A stretch of 64,000 bases of DNA from Bacillota bacterium (GTDB taxonomy: Bacteria; Bacillota; Clostridia; Clostridiales; Clostridiaceae), in contig JAEXLD010000001.1 of NCBI GenBank assembly GCA_023445445.1, positions 1-64,000 of the forward strand. The letters run 5' to 3'. Positions 45,310 through 53,012 of the stretch are shown piece after piece. The notes under the pieces are model-generated. The model saw only the letters and a list, made by a program, of their open reading frames with translations, did not search any database and had not been told where the DNA came from. The position numbers were made by a program, and so were the translations under genes. Position 1 is the first letter of the stretch. The number at the start of each line of letters is the position of its first letter.

Positions 45310-46812
45310 ATGATAAAAAGAGCTTTAGTTAGTGTTTTTGATAAGGATGGAATTTTAGATTTTTCTGAATTTTTGCAAGAAAAGGGAGTAGAAATAATAT
45401 CTACAGGTGGAACTTATAAGCATCTTAAAGATAATGGAGTAAATGTAATTGAAGTTAATGAAGTTACTAATTTTCCAGAAATGTTAGATGGAAGAGTTAA
45501 GACTCTTCATCCTATTATACATGCAGGTATTCTTGCTATAAGAAATAATGAAGAGCATATGAACACCATTAAAGAAAGAAATATAGAAACTATAGATATG
45601 GTTATAGTTAATTTATATCCTTTCTTCCAAAAGGTTAGAGAAAATTTAAGTTTTGATGAAAAAGTTGAATTTATTGATATTGGTGGTCCTACTATGCTTA
45701 GAGCTGCTGCAAAGAATTTTAAAGATGTGATTGTAATATCTGATAAAGAAGATTATAAAGCAGTTATGAATGAAATTAATGAAAGCGGAGATGTATCCTT
45801 ACAATTAAGAAAGAAATTAGCAGGAAAAGTATTTAATTTAATGAGTGCTTATGATGCTGCAATATCTAATTTCTTACTTGAAGATGAAGAATATCCTGAA
45901 TATCTTTCAATATCCTATAAGAAAAAGCAAAGCTTAAGGTATGGAGAAAATCCACATCAAAGTGCTGCTTACTATAGCTGTAATGAATTTGATGGTGCAA
46001 TGAATAGTTTTGAAATATTAAATGGTAAGGAATTATCTTATAATAATATAAAAGATTTAGATATTGCTTGGAAGGTTGCCTGTGAATTTGATGAAGTTGC
46101 TTGCTGTGGACTTAAGCATAATACTCCTTGTGGAGTTGCAATAGGAGAAACTCCTTATGAAGTTTATAAAAAAGCTCATGATGCAGATCCAACTTCAATA
46201 TTTGGAGGTATAGTTGCAATAAATAGAAAAATAGATAAAGCCACAGCGGAAGAAATGATTAAAATTTTCTTAGAAGTTGTAGCAGCACCAGACTTTGATG
46301 AAGATGCTTTAGAAGTATTAAGAAGTAAAAAGAATTTAAGAGTAATAAAATGTAACAATAAACCTAATGCAAAAAAATACATGGTAACTGTAGATGGTGG
46401 GATTTTAGTCCAAGAAGAGGATACTAAATTAATAGAAGATTTAAAAGTAGTTACTGAAAAAACACCTACAGAAGAAGAAATGAAAGATTTATTATTTGGT
46501 ATGAAAGTAGTTAAATATGTTAAGTCTAATGCTATAGTTGCAATAAAAGATGGAGTAGCAGTTGGAATTGGGGGAGGACAAGTTAATAGAATTTGGGCAA
46601 CAGAAGAAGCCTTGCAAAGAGGTAAAGGCGCTACAGTATTAGCATCAGATGCTTTCTTCCCATTTAGAGACGTAGTAGATGAATGTGCTAAAAATGGAAT
46701 AAAAGCTATAATTCAACCAGGAGGATCTATAAGAGATCAAGAATCAATAGATGCTTGCAACGAACATGGAATATCAATGGTGTTTACAGGAATAAGACAC
46801 TTTAAACACTAA
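45310..46812 (+). CDS. purH: AICAR transformylase / IMP cyclohydrolase
   Basis: A 500-residue bifunctional enzyme catalysing the last two steps to IMP. The N-terminal cyclohydrolase (MGS-like) has RALVSVFDKDG and STGGTYKHL. The C-terminal transformylase has LRYGENPHQSAAY (about 211-223), KHNTPCGVA with the catalytic Lys-His pair, and GGGQVNR. I take ATG 45310 behind GGGGTG; the frame stays open to 45271, but that extension lies in the repeat and has no family counterpart. An ACACTAATC hairpin follows the stop. Confidence 0.97.
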   Translation: MIKRALVSVFDKDGILDFSEFLQEKGVEIISTGGTYKHLKDNGVNVIEVNEVTNFPEMLDGRVKTLHPIIHAGILAIRNNEEHMNTIKERNIETIDMVIVNLYPFFQKVRENLSFDEKVEFIDIGGPTMLRAAAKNFKDVIVISDKEDYKAVMNEINESGDVSLQLRKKLAGKVFNLMSAYDAAISNFLLEDEEYPEYLSISYKKKQSLRYGENPHQSAAYYSCNEFDGAMNSFEILNGKELSYNNIKDLDIAWKVACEFDEVACCGLKHNTPCGVAIGETPYEVYKKAHDADPTSIFGGIVAINRKIDKATAEEMIKIFLEVVAAPDFDEDALEVLRSKKNLRVIKCNNKPNAKKYMVTVDGGILVQEEDTKLIEDLKVVTEKTPTEEEMKDLLFGMKVVKYVKSNAIVAIKDGVAVGIGGGQVNRIWATEEALQRGKGATVLASDAFFPFRDVVDECAKNGIKAIIQPGGSIRDQESIDACNEHGISMVFTGIRHFKH

Positions 46813-46963
46813 TCTTCGATTAGTGTAATTAATAATGCATAATGCATAATTGATAATTGTGGAAGCAAATCAACAGAGTTGATTTGTTAAATTTAAGAAT
46901 TTCCGTAGGAATTTCAACATTAATTACGCATTATGCACTATGCATTAATCATTAACTTTTAGG
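46813..46963. repeat. Purine-operon intergenic repeat, copy 4
   Basis: It starts with a hairpin that overlaps the purH stop (ACACTAATC with GATTAGTGT). Then come left-arm heptamers (46831-46855), hairpin A (perfect 9-base stem 46866-46874 with 46878-46886, loop AGA), hairpin B (46897-46904 with 46908-46915, one T-T mismatch) and the right arm with TTACGCATTATGC and TATGCATTA, ending before the purD ribosome site. Confidence 0.85.
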
Positions 46964-46971
46964 GGGTTTTT

Positions 46972-48219
46972 ATGAAAATTTTATTAATTGGATCTGGTGG
47001 TAGAGAACATGCTTTAGCTTGGAAGTTAGCTAAAAATAATAGAGTGGAAAAGATATATGTAGCTCCTGGAAATGGGGGAACTGCAAAAGAAGTAAAGTGT
47101 GAGAATATAGATATTGTGGATATAGATGAATTATTACAGTTTGCTATAGAAAAATCTATTGATTTAACAGTAGTTGGACCTGAAGATCCACTAACTAAGG
47201 GGATAGTAGATAAATTTAAAGAGAAAAATCTTAAAATTTTTGGACCTAGTGAAGAAGCAGCAAGACTTGAAGGTAGTAAGAGTTTTTCAAAGGACTTTAT
47301 GAAAAAGTATGGAGTGAAAACAGCGGAGTATGAGGTTTTTTATGATTATAATAAAGCTTTAGAATATTTAGAGAGATGTAGTTTCCCTATAGTTATTAAA
47401 GCAGATGGACTAGCTGCTGGAAAGGGTGTTGTTATTTGCGAAAGGAAAGAAGAAGCAATTAATACACTAAAGTCCTTTATGATAGAGGATATATTCAAAG
47501 GAGCTGGACAAAAGATTGTTATTGAAGAATTTTTAGAGGGTGTTGAAGCATCAATTCTTTCAATTACTGATGGAAATACTATAATACCTTTTATATCCGC
47601 CAAGGATCACAAACAAATTTTTGATGGTGGTAAAGGACCTAATACAGGAGGTATGGGAGTGGTGGCACCAAACCCATATGTAACGGAAGATGTATTAAAG
47701 GAATTTGAAAAAAATATTATGGATAGAACTCTAATTGGCATAAAAGAAGAAGGATTTGATTATAAGGGGATTATATTCTTTGGAGTTATGATAACTAAAA
47801 AAGGTGTATATCTTTTGGAATACAATGTGAGGATGGGAGATCCGGAAACTCAGTCAGTTCTTTATCTAATGGAAAGTGATTTACTTGAAATTATAGAAGC
47901 AGCATTAAGTGAAAAATTATATGATATTGATATTAAGTGGAGAGAAGGAGCTTGTATAAATGTTGTCTTAGCTTCAAAAGGTTATCCAGGTAACTTTATA
48001 AAAGGATATCCTATAGATATTGAAGAGTCAGTTAAAGAAAAAGTTTTTATAGCAGGGGCAAAATTTGAAAATGGAATATTAATAACTAATGGTGGAAGAG
48101 TTTTATCTGTAGTTGGAATAGGAAAAAATATAGATGAAGCTAGAGTAGATGCATATAATACTATTGATAAGGTGGATTTTAAAGACAAATATTATAGAAG
48201 TGATATTGGTATTGTATAG
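46972..48219 (+). CDS. purD: Phosphoribosylamine-glycine ligase (GAR synthetase)
   Basis: A 415-residue ATP-grasp enzyme that joins phosphoribosylamine and glycine. Motifs: LLIGSGGREHALAWKL (residues 3-18), VVGPEDPL, the ATP-grasp IKADGLAAGKGVVI (about 142-155), GPNTGGMGV and EYNVRMGDPETQ (about 284-295). AGGGGG precedes the ATG. Last gene of the purine operon. No clear terminator lies in the first 100 bases after it, so the 49-aa gene may share the transcript. Confidence 0.97.
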   Translation: MKILLIGSGGREHALAWKLAKNNRVEKIYVAPGNGGTAKEVKCENIDIVDIDELLQFAIEKSIDLTVVGPEDPLTKGIVDKFKEKNLKIFGPSEEAARLEGSKSFSKDFMKKYGVKTAEYEVFYDYNKALEYLERCSFPIVIKADGLAAGKGVVICERKEEAINTLKSFMIEDIFKGAGQKIVIEEFLEGVEASILSITDGNTIIPFISAKDHKQIFDGGKGPNTGGMGVVAPNPYVTEDVLKEFEKNIMDRTLIGIKEEGFDYKGIIFFGVMITKKGVYLLEYNVRMGDPETQSVLYLMESDLLEIIEAALSEKLYDIDIKWREGACINVVLASKGYPGNFIKGYPIDIEESVKEKVFIAGAKFENGILITNGGRVLSVVGIGKNIDEARVDAYNTIDKVDFKDKYYRSDIGIV

Positions 48220-48354
48220 AATCCTTTTCAAAATTATAATAATGTAATTTTGATTTACTAAAGATTAATAGAAAATTATAAGCTTTGTAATAAATATTGA
48301 TATTTTTCTTAATAATATATATGAAAGCAAATATTTATATTATTGGAGGAAACT

Positions 48355-48504
48355 ATGAATAGAGAAAATAAAAATCAAGCTTATTCTAGAGCTAAGGAAA
48401 TGCTAATAGCAGGGGAATCTTGGGATAAAATAATGGAAGAAACAAGATTAAGACAAAAGGATTTAAAAAGAATCCAAGCCACAGAAATAAGCCCTAAATT
48501 CTAA
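48355..48504 (+). CDS. Conserved-looking 49-residue helical protein
   Basis: ATG 48355, behind a strong GGAGG at 48345-48349, opens 49 codons: MNRENKNQAYSRAKEMLIAG, then a C-terminal part with ESWDKIMEETRLRQKDLKRI. The W-x-x-I-x-x-x-T-x-L-x-x-x-D-x-x-R-I pattern resembles a small helix-turn-helix, and the protein is basic. A terminator hairpin follows six bases after the stop. I recognise no named family; a nucleic-acid-binding role is only suggested by the pattern. Confidence 0.65.
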   Translation: MNRENKNQAYSRAKEMLIAGESWDKIMEETRLRQKDLKRIQATEISPKF

Positions 48505-48509
48505 AATTA

Positions 48510-48530
48510 AGGAGCTGTAGCACAGCTCCT
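48510..48530. terminator. Terminator between small gene and ABC exporter
   Basis: AGGAGCTGT (48510-48518) pairs with ACAGCTCCT (48522-48530); flanks are A/T-rich on both sides. It can serve the purine/small-gene transcript and the convergent ABC operon. Confidence 0.65.
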
Positions 48531-48551
48531 AATTAAGAGTTTAAAATGTAA

Positions 48552-49256
48552 TTATACAGCCAATTTTGATATGGTATTTTTAACTTCCAGAACTTTTCCA
48601 TCCTTAATTTCTATAATTCTATCTGCTTTTTCTGCTATTCTATTATCATGAGTTATAACTATAAAAGTAGTATTAAATTTCTTATTAATATCTCTCATAA
48701 GTTTATATATTGTTTCGGTAGATTCTGAGTCAAGATTTCCAGTTGGTTCGTCTGCTAGTATTATTTTAGGGTTATTCATTAATGCTCTTGCTATTGCAGT
48801 TCTTTGTTGTTGTCCACCTGACATATTTACAGCAAGATTATTCTTAACTTTGGATAGTCCAACTAAATCTAATAAATCTTCAGCTCTTTTTAGAACTTCT
48901 TTTGAAACTTTAGAAGATTTAATTTTATATGGCATTAGCACATTTTCTAGGGCTGTAAACTCAGGTAAAAGGTAGTGAAATTGGAATATAAATCCTATTG
49001 TTTCATTTCTAAGAACTGCAAGTTCATTTTTATTAAGTGTATCAATTCTTTTAGAATCTATATATATTTCTCCAGTAGAAGGTTTATCTAAAGTTCCCAT
49101 AATATTTAGTAATGTACTTTTTCCACTTCCTGATGAACCTATTATTGAATTAAAGGTTCCCTCTTCAAAGGATAAATTTACATCATGTAATACTTGAGTT
49201 TTAAATGTGGTACCGTAGAATTTATTTATATTATTTAATGTTATTATTTTAGCCAT
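48552..49256 (-). CDS. ABC transporter ATPase, LolD/MacB type
   Basis: A 234-residue ATPase of the MacB/LolD/FtsE group: Walker A GSSGSGKST (about 38-46), the Q-loop FQFHYLLPEFTALENVLMP, signature MSGGQQQRTAIARAL (about 144-158) and Walker B IILADEPTGNLD. It starts eight bases inside the end of its permease gene, behind GGAGG. With the FtsX-type permease it forms a mechanotransmission-type exporter or lipoprotein/peptide-handling complex. Substrate unknown. Confidence 0.9.
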   Translation of the reverse strand: MAKIITLNNINKFYGTTFKTQVLHDVNLSFEEGTFNSIIGSSGSGKSTLLNIMGTLDKPSTGEIYIDSKRIDTLNKNELAVLRNETIGFIFQFHYLLPEFTALENVLMPYKIKSSKVSKEVLKRAEDLLDLVGLSKVKNNLAVNMSGGQQQRTAIARALMNNPKIILADEPTGNLDSESTETIYKLMRDINKKFNTTFIVITHDNRIAEKADRIIEIKDGKVLEVKNTISKLAV

Positions 49257-50403
49257 TTTTAATTACCTCCAATAAGTTTAATTTTGAAGATCTTCTAGCA
49301 GGAATTAAAGCTGCTATTGTTGATGATAGTACAGCTATAATAGCTGAAAGACCTATAAATTTATAATCAATATATAGTTGTATAATAGGTGTTCCATCTG
49401 GATTTAAAGCGAATTTTGTAAACATAAAGCTTAATAAGAATCCTAATATTACTCCTATAACAGCTCCCATTATTCCAAGTAATAATCCTTCAAATAAGAA
49501 TATTAAACTTGCATCCTTATCTTTAATGCCCATTGCTTTTAAAATTCCTATTTGTTTAGATTTTTGAAGAACAGTTATTGCTAGTACACTGGCAATTCCT
49601 AATACTACAGAAATTAATACAAAAACTTGAATCATAATACTTGAAATACTTTGACCATTTAATCCACTTAATAGTTCAGCATTATCATCTTTCCAGTTAG
49701 TAACGTTAAAGTCTTCTCCTAGACTTGATGACAAATCATTGGCAACAACATCTGCGTTAAATAAATCATTAGTTTGCATTTCAATGGTAGTAATAGAGTT
49801 ATCTAATGAAAATATTTCTTGGGATGTAGAAAGGGTAGTTAAAAGCCAGGATTTATTTAGTGATGCTACACCTAAATCATAGAAACCAACAACCTTAAGT
49901 TCTGATGTCTTACCTGTATTTGATATTATTTCGATATTATCATTTATATTAACTCCAAGTTCCTCTTGAAGTTCTTTACCTATTATTGTTTCATAAGCAC
50001 TTCCTGCCTCACGACCTTCATAAATTCTATCTTTTACGTTATAGATTTTATCCGAATCATCAATATTCATACCTCTAATTAAAACAGAAAAGGTATTATC
50101 ATTTGCTTTTATTAGTGCAGCACCATCAGCTGTAAATGATAAATTTGTAACCCCACTGTTATTAGAAATTTTTGATTTTATATCACCATAGTTATTAATT
50201 AATTTATCTTCAGTAGTTGAAGTTATTTTTATTTGTGGTGAGTTACCTATAGTTTTATTTATTAAATTTTTTTGTAAACTATTTATAAGAGATCCTATAA
50301 AGATCTGTACAGAAACTCCTATTGCAATTCCGATAGCTATAAGAAATGTTTGACCTTTACTAGAACTTAAAAATCGTAAAGATATTTTAAATGGTAATTT
50401 CAT
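49249..50403 (-). CDS. FtsX/MacB-like ABC permease
   Basis: A 384-residue permease with one N-terminal membrane segment (about 17-38), a large extracellular MacB_PCD-like domain (about 40-255) and three C-terminal membrane segments of the FtsX fold (about 262-378). The cytoplasmic KSKQIGILKAMG motif is near residue 282. AAAAGGAGG precedes the ATG. It forms an operon with the ATPase and is divergent from the cobalamin-domain regulator, which may control it through the shared 270-base gap. Confidence 0.9.
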   Translation of the reverse strand: MKLPFKISLRFLSSSKGQTFLIAIGIAIGVSVQIFIGSLINSLQKNLINKTIGNSPQIKITSTTEDKLINNYGDIKSKISNNSGVTNLSFTADGAALIKANDNTFSVLIRGMNIDDSDKIYNVKDRIYEGREAGSAYETIIGKELQEELGVNINDNIEIISNTGKTSELKVVGFYDLGVASLNKSWLLTTLSTSQEIFSLDNSITTIEMQTNDLFNADVVANDLSSSLGEDFNVTNWKDDNAELLSGLNGQSISSIMIQVFVLISVVLGIASVLAITVLQKSKQIGILKAMGIKDKDASLIFLFEGLLLGIMGAVIGVILGFLLSFMFTKFALNPDGTPIIQLYIDYKFIGLSAIIAVLSSTIAALIPARRSSKLNLLEVIKNG

Positions 50404-50491
50404 TATTAGTCCTCCTTTTATTACGTTTTATAAAAACTATTATTCATTTTCAATATATATAATTAATTTTAAAATCCATTAAGAATTTATT

Positions 50492-50538
50492 GTTATGATA
50501 ACGAATCTCTATGGATAATTATTATTTATATAAATAAT
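50492..50538. promoter_or_regulatory. Palindromes in the divergent regulator/ABC intergenic region
   Basis: GTTATGATAAC (50492-50502) is an 11-base palindrome inside a longer near-match (ATTGTTAT / ATAACGAAT). ATTATTTATATAAATAAT (50521-50538) is an 18-base perfect palindrome. Both lie in the gap (50404-50673) between the divergent FtsX-type permease and XRE/cobalamin regulator genes, so they are candidate operators. The A+T richness lowers the weight of the second. Confidence 0.45.
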
Positions 50539-50673
50539 ATACCACAATTTGAAATAAATCAATAGGAAAATAAAAATATTTTAAATATTTTTATTACTTT
50601 ATGTGATATTATATAATATATATTATTTAAATAATTTGATATAATGTAATTAAGAATATGAAAGGAGTTTTAT

Positions 50674-51540
50674 ATGAGACATAGATTTGGAGATGAATTA
50701 AAAAAGCTTAGGAATAAATTTGGATATACTCAAAAAGATCTTTCCAATATATTAGGAATAAAACAAACTACAATATCCAATTATGAAAAAGGTCTAAGAT
50801 TTCCAGATGCAGATAAACTTAAGCAAATTTCAGATTTGTTTAATGTTTCTATAGATTATCTTTTAAATGGTGAAGATAAAAAAGTAGTTAATAAAAACAA
50901 TTATTTAATAAACAAAGAAGAATATAAAGAGTTTTTACAATATCTATTAAATGGATATAAGAATAAAGCAAGAGATCTAATATTAAATATGTATAACAAT
51001 GGAATAGATATAGAGTGGATATATTTTAATATATTAGAAGTTGCATTAAAAGAAGTGGGAGTTCTTTGGGAAGTTGGTGAAATTGATGTTTGGAATGAAC
51101 ATTATATTTCAGAAAATATTTTAGATATAATGAGAGAACTAAAAAGCTATGAAAAAATTAATGATAATAAAGAATTATCTATACTTTGTTTAACAGCAGG
51201 ATCAGAGCAACATAATATTGGAATAAAGATGATTGCTGATTTATTAGAAGTAAGTGGCATTAAAGTAATATATCTTGGATCAAATCTTCCAACCCTTAGT
51301 ATTATAAATGCTATTAAATCAGAAAATCCTAAATATATTGCTATTTCAGCTACTATTTCTAATAATATAGAATCTGCTAAAAATGTTATCAAAGCAATTA
51401 GAACTACCTTTAAGAATAAAGCACCATTAATAATAGTAGGTGGAATGGCCTTTAGCAATATTCAGGATGTTTGTAAAGAAACAGATGCAGATTTTTATTG
51501 TAAGGACTTAGAGGAAATAAAATTGTTATTTAATAAATAA
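50674..51540 (+). CDS. XRE-type regulator with cobalamin-binding domain
   Basis: A 288-residue fusion. An XRE/Cro helix-turn-helix (about 6-62, YTQKDLSNILGIKQTTISNYEKG) is followed by a B12-binding helical bundle (about 80-155) and a Rossmann B12-binding domain (about 168-286). The bundle has W132 and E142-H143 in the exact Wx9EH spacing of CarH-type photoreceptors. The Rossmann domain has E178-x-H180-x-x-G183, with H180 as likely lower Co ligand. The residue after W132 is Glu, where CarH has His. So it probably binds a cobalamin and senses it or light. Divergent from the ABC exporter operon, its likely target. Confidence 0.85.
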   Translation: MRHRFGDELKKLRNKFGYTQKDLSNILGIKQTTISNYEKGLRFPDADKLKQISDLFNVSIDYLLNGEDKKVVNKNNYLINKEEYKEFLQYLLNGYKNKARDLILNMYNNGIDIEWIYFNILEVALKEVGVLWEVGEIDVWNEHYISENILDIMRELKSYEKINDNKELSILCLTAGSEQHNIGIKMIADLLEVSGIKVIYLGSNLPTLSIINAIKSENPKYIAISATISNNIESAKNVIKAIRTTFKNKAPLIIVGGMAFSNIQDVCKETDADFYCKDLEEIKLLFNK

Positions 51541-51609
51541 AAACATATATAGATTAGTTAATATAAGGCTGATATAATTTCTTTAGAATAAATGCAGAGG
51601 AGTTAGTAC

Positions 51610-52572
51610 ATGAAATATTATTTAGCACCTATGGAGGGAATTACTGGACATATATATAGAAATGCTTACAATAAGTATTTTAATAATATGGATAAATTTT
51701 TTACCCCTTTTATTACACCAAATACAAGTAAAAGTTTTAAGACTAAAGAATTAAGAGATATATTACCAGAAAATAATAGTGGATTAAATATTGTTCCTCA
51801 AATACTTACTAATGATTCAGAAGGTTTTATTAATACTTCAATTAAGTTAAAAGAATTAGGATATAATGAAGTGAATTTTAACTTAGGATGTCCATCTGGA
51901 ACTGTGGTTTCAAAATATAGAGGTTCGGGTTTTTTAGCTAAAAGAGATGAACTTGAGAGATTTTTAGAGGAAATATTTAAAATCTCTGATATGAAGATTT
52001 CTATAAAAACAAGAATAGGAAAAGATAGTCCAGAAGAATTCTATGAGATTATTAAAATTTATAATAAATATCCCTTGGAAGAATTGATAATTCATCCAAG
52101 AACTAGAGAAGATTTTTATGGGAATAAGCCTAACTTAGAAATATTCAAGGATGCATTAAAATTAAGTAATAGTCCAGTCTGTTATAATGGAGATATTTTT
52201 ACAGTAGAAGATTACAATAATTTTATTGATAACTTTCCAACTGTAGACAAAGTCATGATTGGAAGAGGAATATTAGCTAATCCTGGATTATTAGGTGAAA
52301 TAAAAGAAAATATAGTTTTAGATAAAAGTATATTAAAAGAATTTCATGATGAAATTTTTATTAACTATAGGAAGACTTTTAATGAAGATAAAAATGCTAT
52401 TTATAGAATGAAAGAATTGTGGGGATATATGATATATATTTTTTCTGATAATAAAAAATATATAAAAAGAATAAAAAAGTCACAGAAAATAGAAGAATAT
52501 AATGAGGCAGTTTTAGATCTTTTTAGAGAACAAGATATTGTTAGGGGAGCTGGGCTTTTCAGTGAAAATTAA
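51610..52572 (+). CDS. tRNA-dihydrouridine synthase family protein
   Basis: A 320-residue FMN-dependent TIM-barrel enzyme that reduces uridines in tRNA. Motifs: LAPMEGITG (residues 5-13), NFNLGCPSGTVVSKYRGSGFL, with the catalytic Cys in GCPS near residue 95, KTRIG, IHPRTRE and MIGRGILANPGL. Slightly shorter than B. subtilis DusB, as common in clostridia. GGAG near 51600 precedes the ATG. A terminator follows. Which U positions it modifies cannot be predicted here. Confidence 0.88.
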   Translation: MKYYLAPMEGITGHIYRNAYNKYFNNMDKFFTPFITPNTSKSFKTKELRDILPENNSGLNIVPQILTNDSEGFINTSIKLKELGYNEVNFNLGCPSGTVVSKYRGSGFLAKRDELERFLEEIFKISDMKISIKTRIGKDSPEEFYEIIKIYNKYPLEELIIHPRTREDFYGNKPNLEIFKDALKLSNSPVCYNGDIFTVEDYNNFIDNFPTVDKVMIGRGILANPGLLGEIKENIVLDKSILKEFHDEIFINYRKTFNEDKNAIYRMKELWGYMIYIFSDNKKYIKRIKKSQKIEEYNEAVLDLFREQDIVRGAGLFSEN

Positions 52573-52594
52573 TAGGGGTAATGTACATATATTA

Positions 52595-52620
52595 AAGTCA
52601 GATAAAATTCTGGCTTTTTT
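52595..52620 (+). terminator. Terminator of the Dus gene
   Basis: AAGTCAGA (52595-52602) pairs with TCTGGCTT (52609-52616, one G-T pair) and is followed by a T run. Confidence 0.75.
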
Positions 52621-52780
52621 TATTGAAAAATTTGTTAATTAAATATTAAACGATAAAATCATATATACGACCGAATTAAATGATAATTTGTAAAAATGTA
52701 AATTGATGTATAGATTTATTTTTAATATTTAAAAATACTTATTTAAAAATTGCAATTATAATAAATTAATAGTTATAAAT

Positions 52781-52944
52781 TTGTTAACAGTAATAATAAA
52801 AAACTGAAAAAATATTAAAATGTAAATATTTTCAGAATAAATTGACAGTAAATATTGTTAGTTTTATAATAATTACTATTAAGAAAGATAAAAAATCTAT
52901 TATTATGGTTTTATTTATTCTTACAATTATTTTCAGAATAAATT
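52781..52944 (+). promoter_or_regulatory. Consensus promoter and repeated motif before the fusion-protein gene
   Basis: TTGACA (52842-52847) and TATAAT (52865-52870) are exactly 17 bases apart, a full consensus promoter. ATTTTCAGAATAAATT occurs at 52828-52843, overlapping the -35, and again at 52929-52944 in the leader, 101 bases apart. TTGTTAAC at 52781 is like half of a Rex (redox sensor) site. The rest of the gap 52573-53012 is A+T-rich and without genes. Confidence 0.65.
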
Positions 52945-53012
52945 TTAGCTTTTATTACTAATGTCAATGTGTTTTATATTTGGTAAAACACAAAATAAAA
53001 GGAGGCAAGTTT

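Noticed and set aside
40487..46945. TAATGCA/CATTATG tandem units as a possible CRISPR array
   Set aside because: Units are seven bases with no unique spacers, and no cas genes are present.
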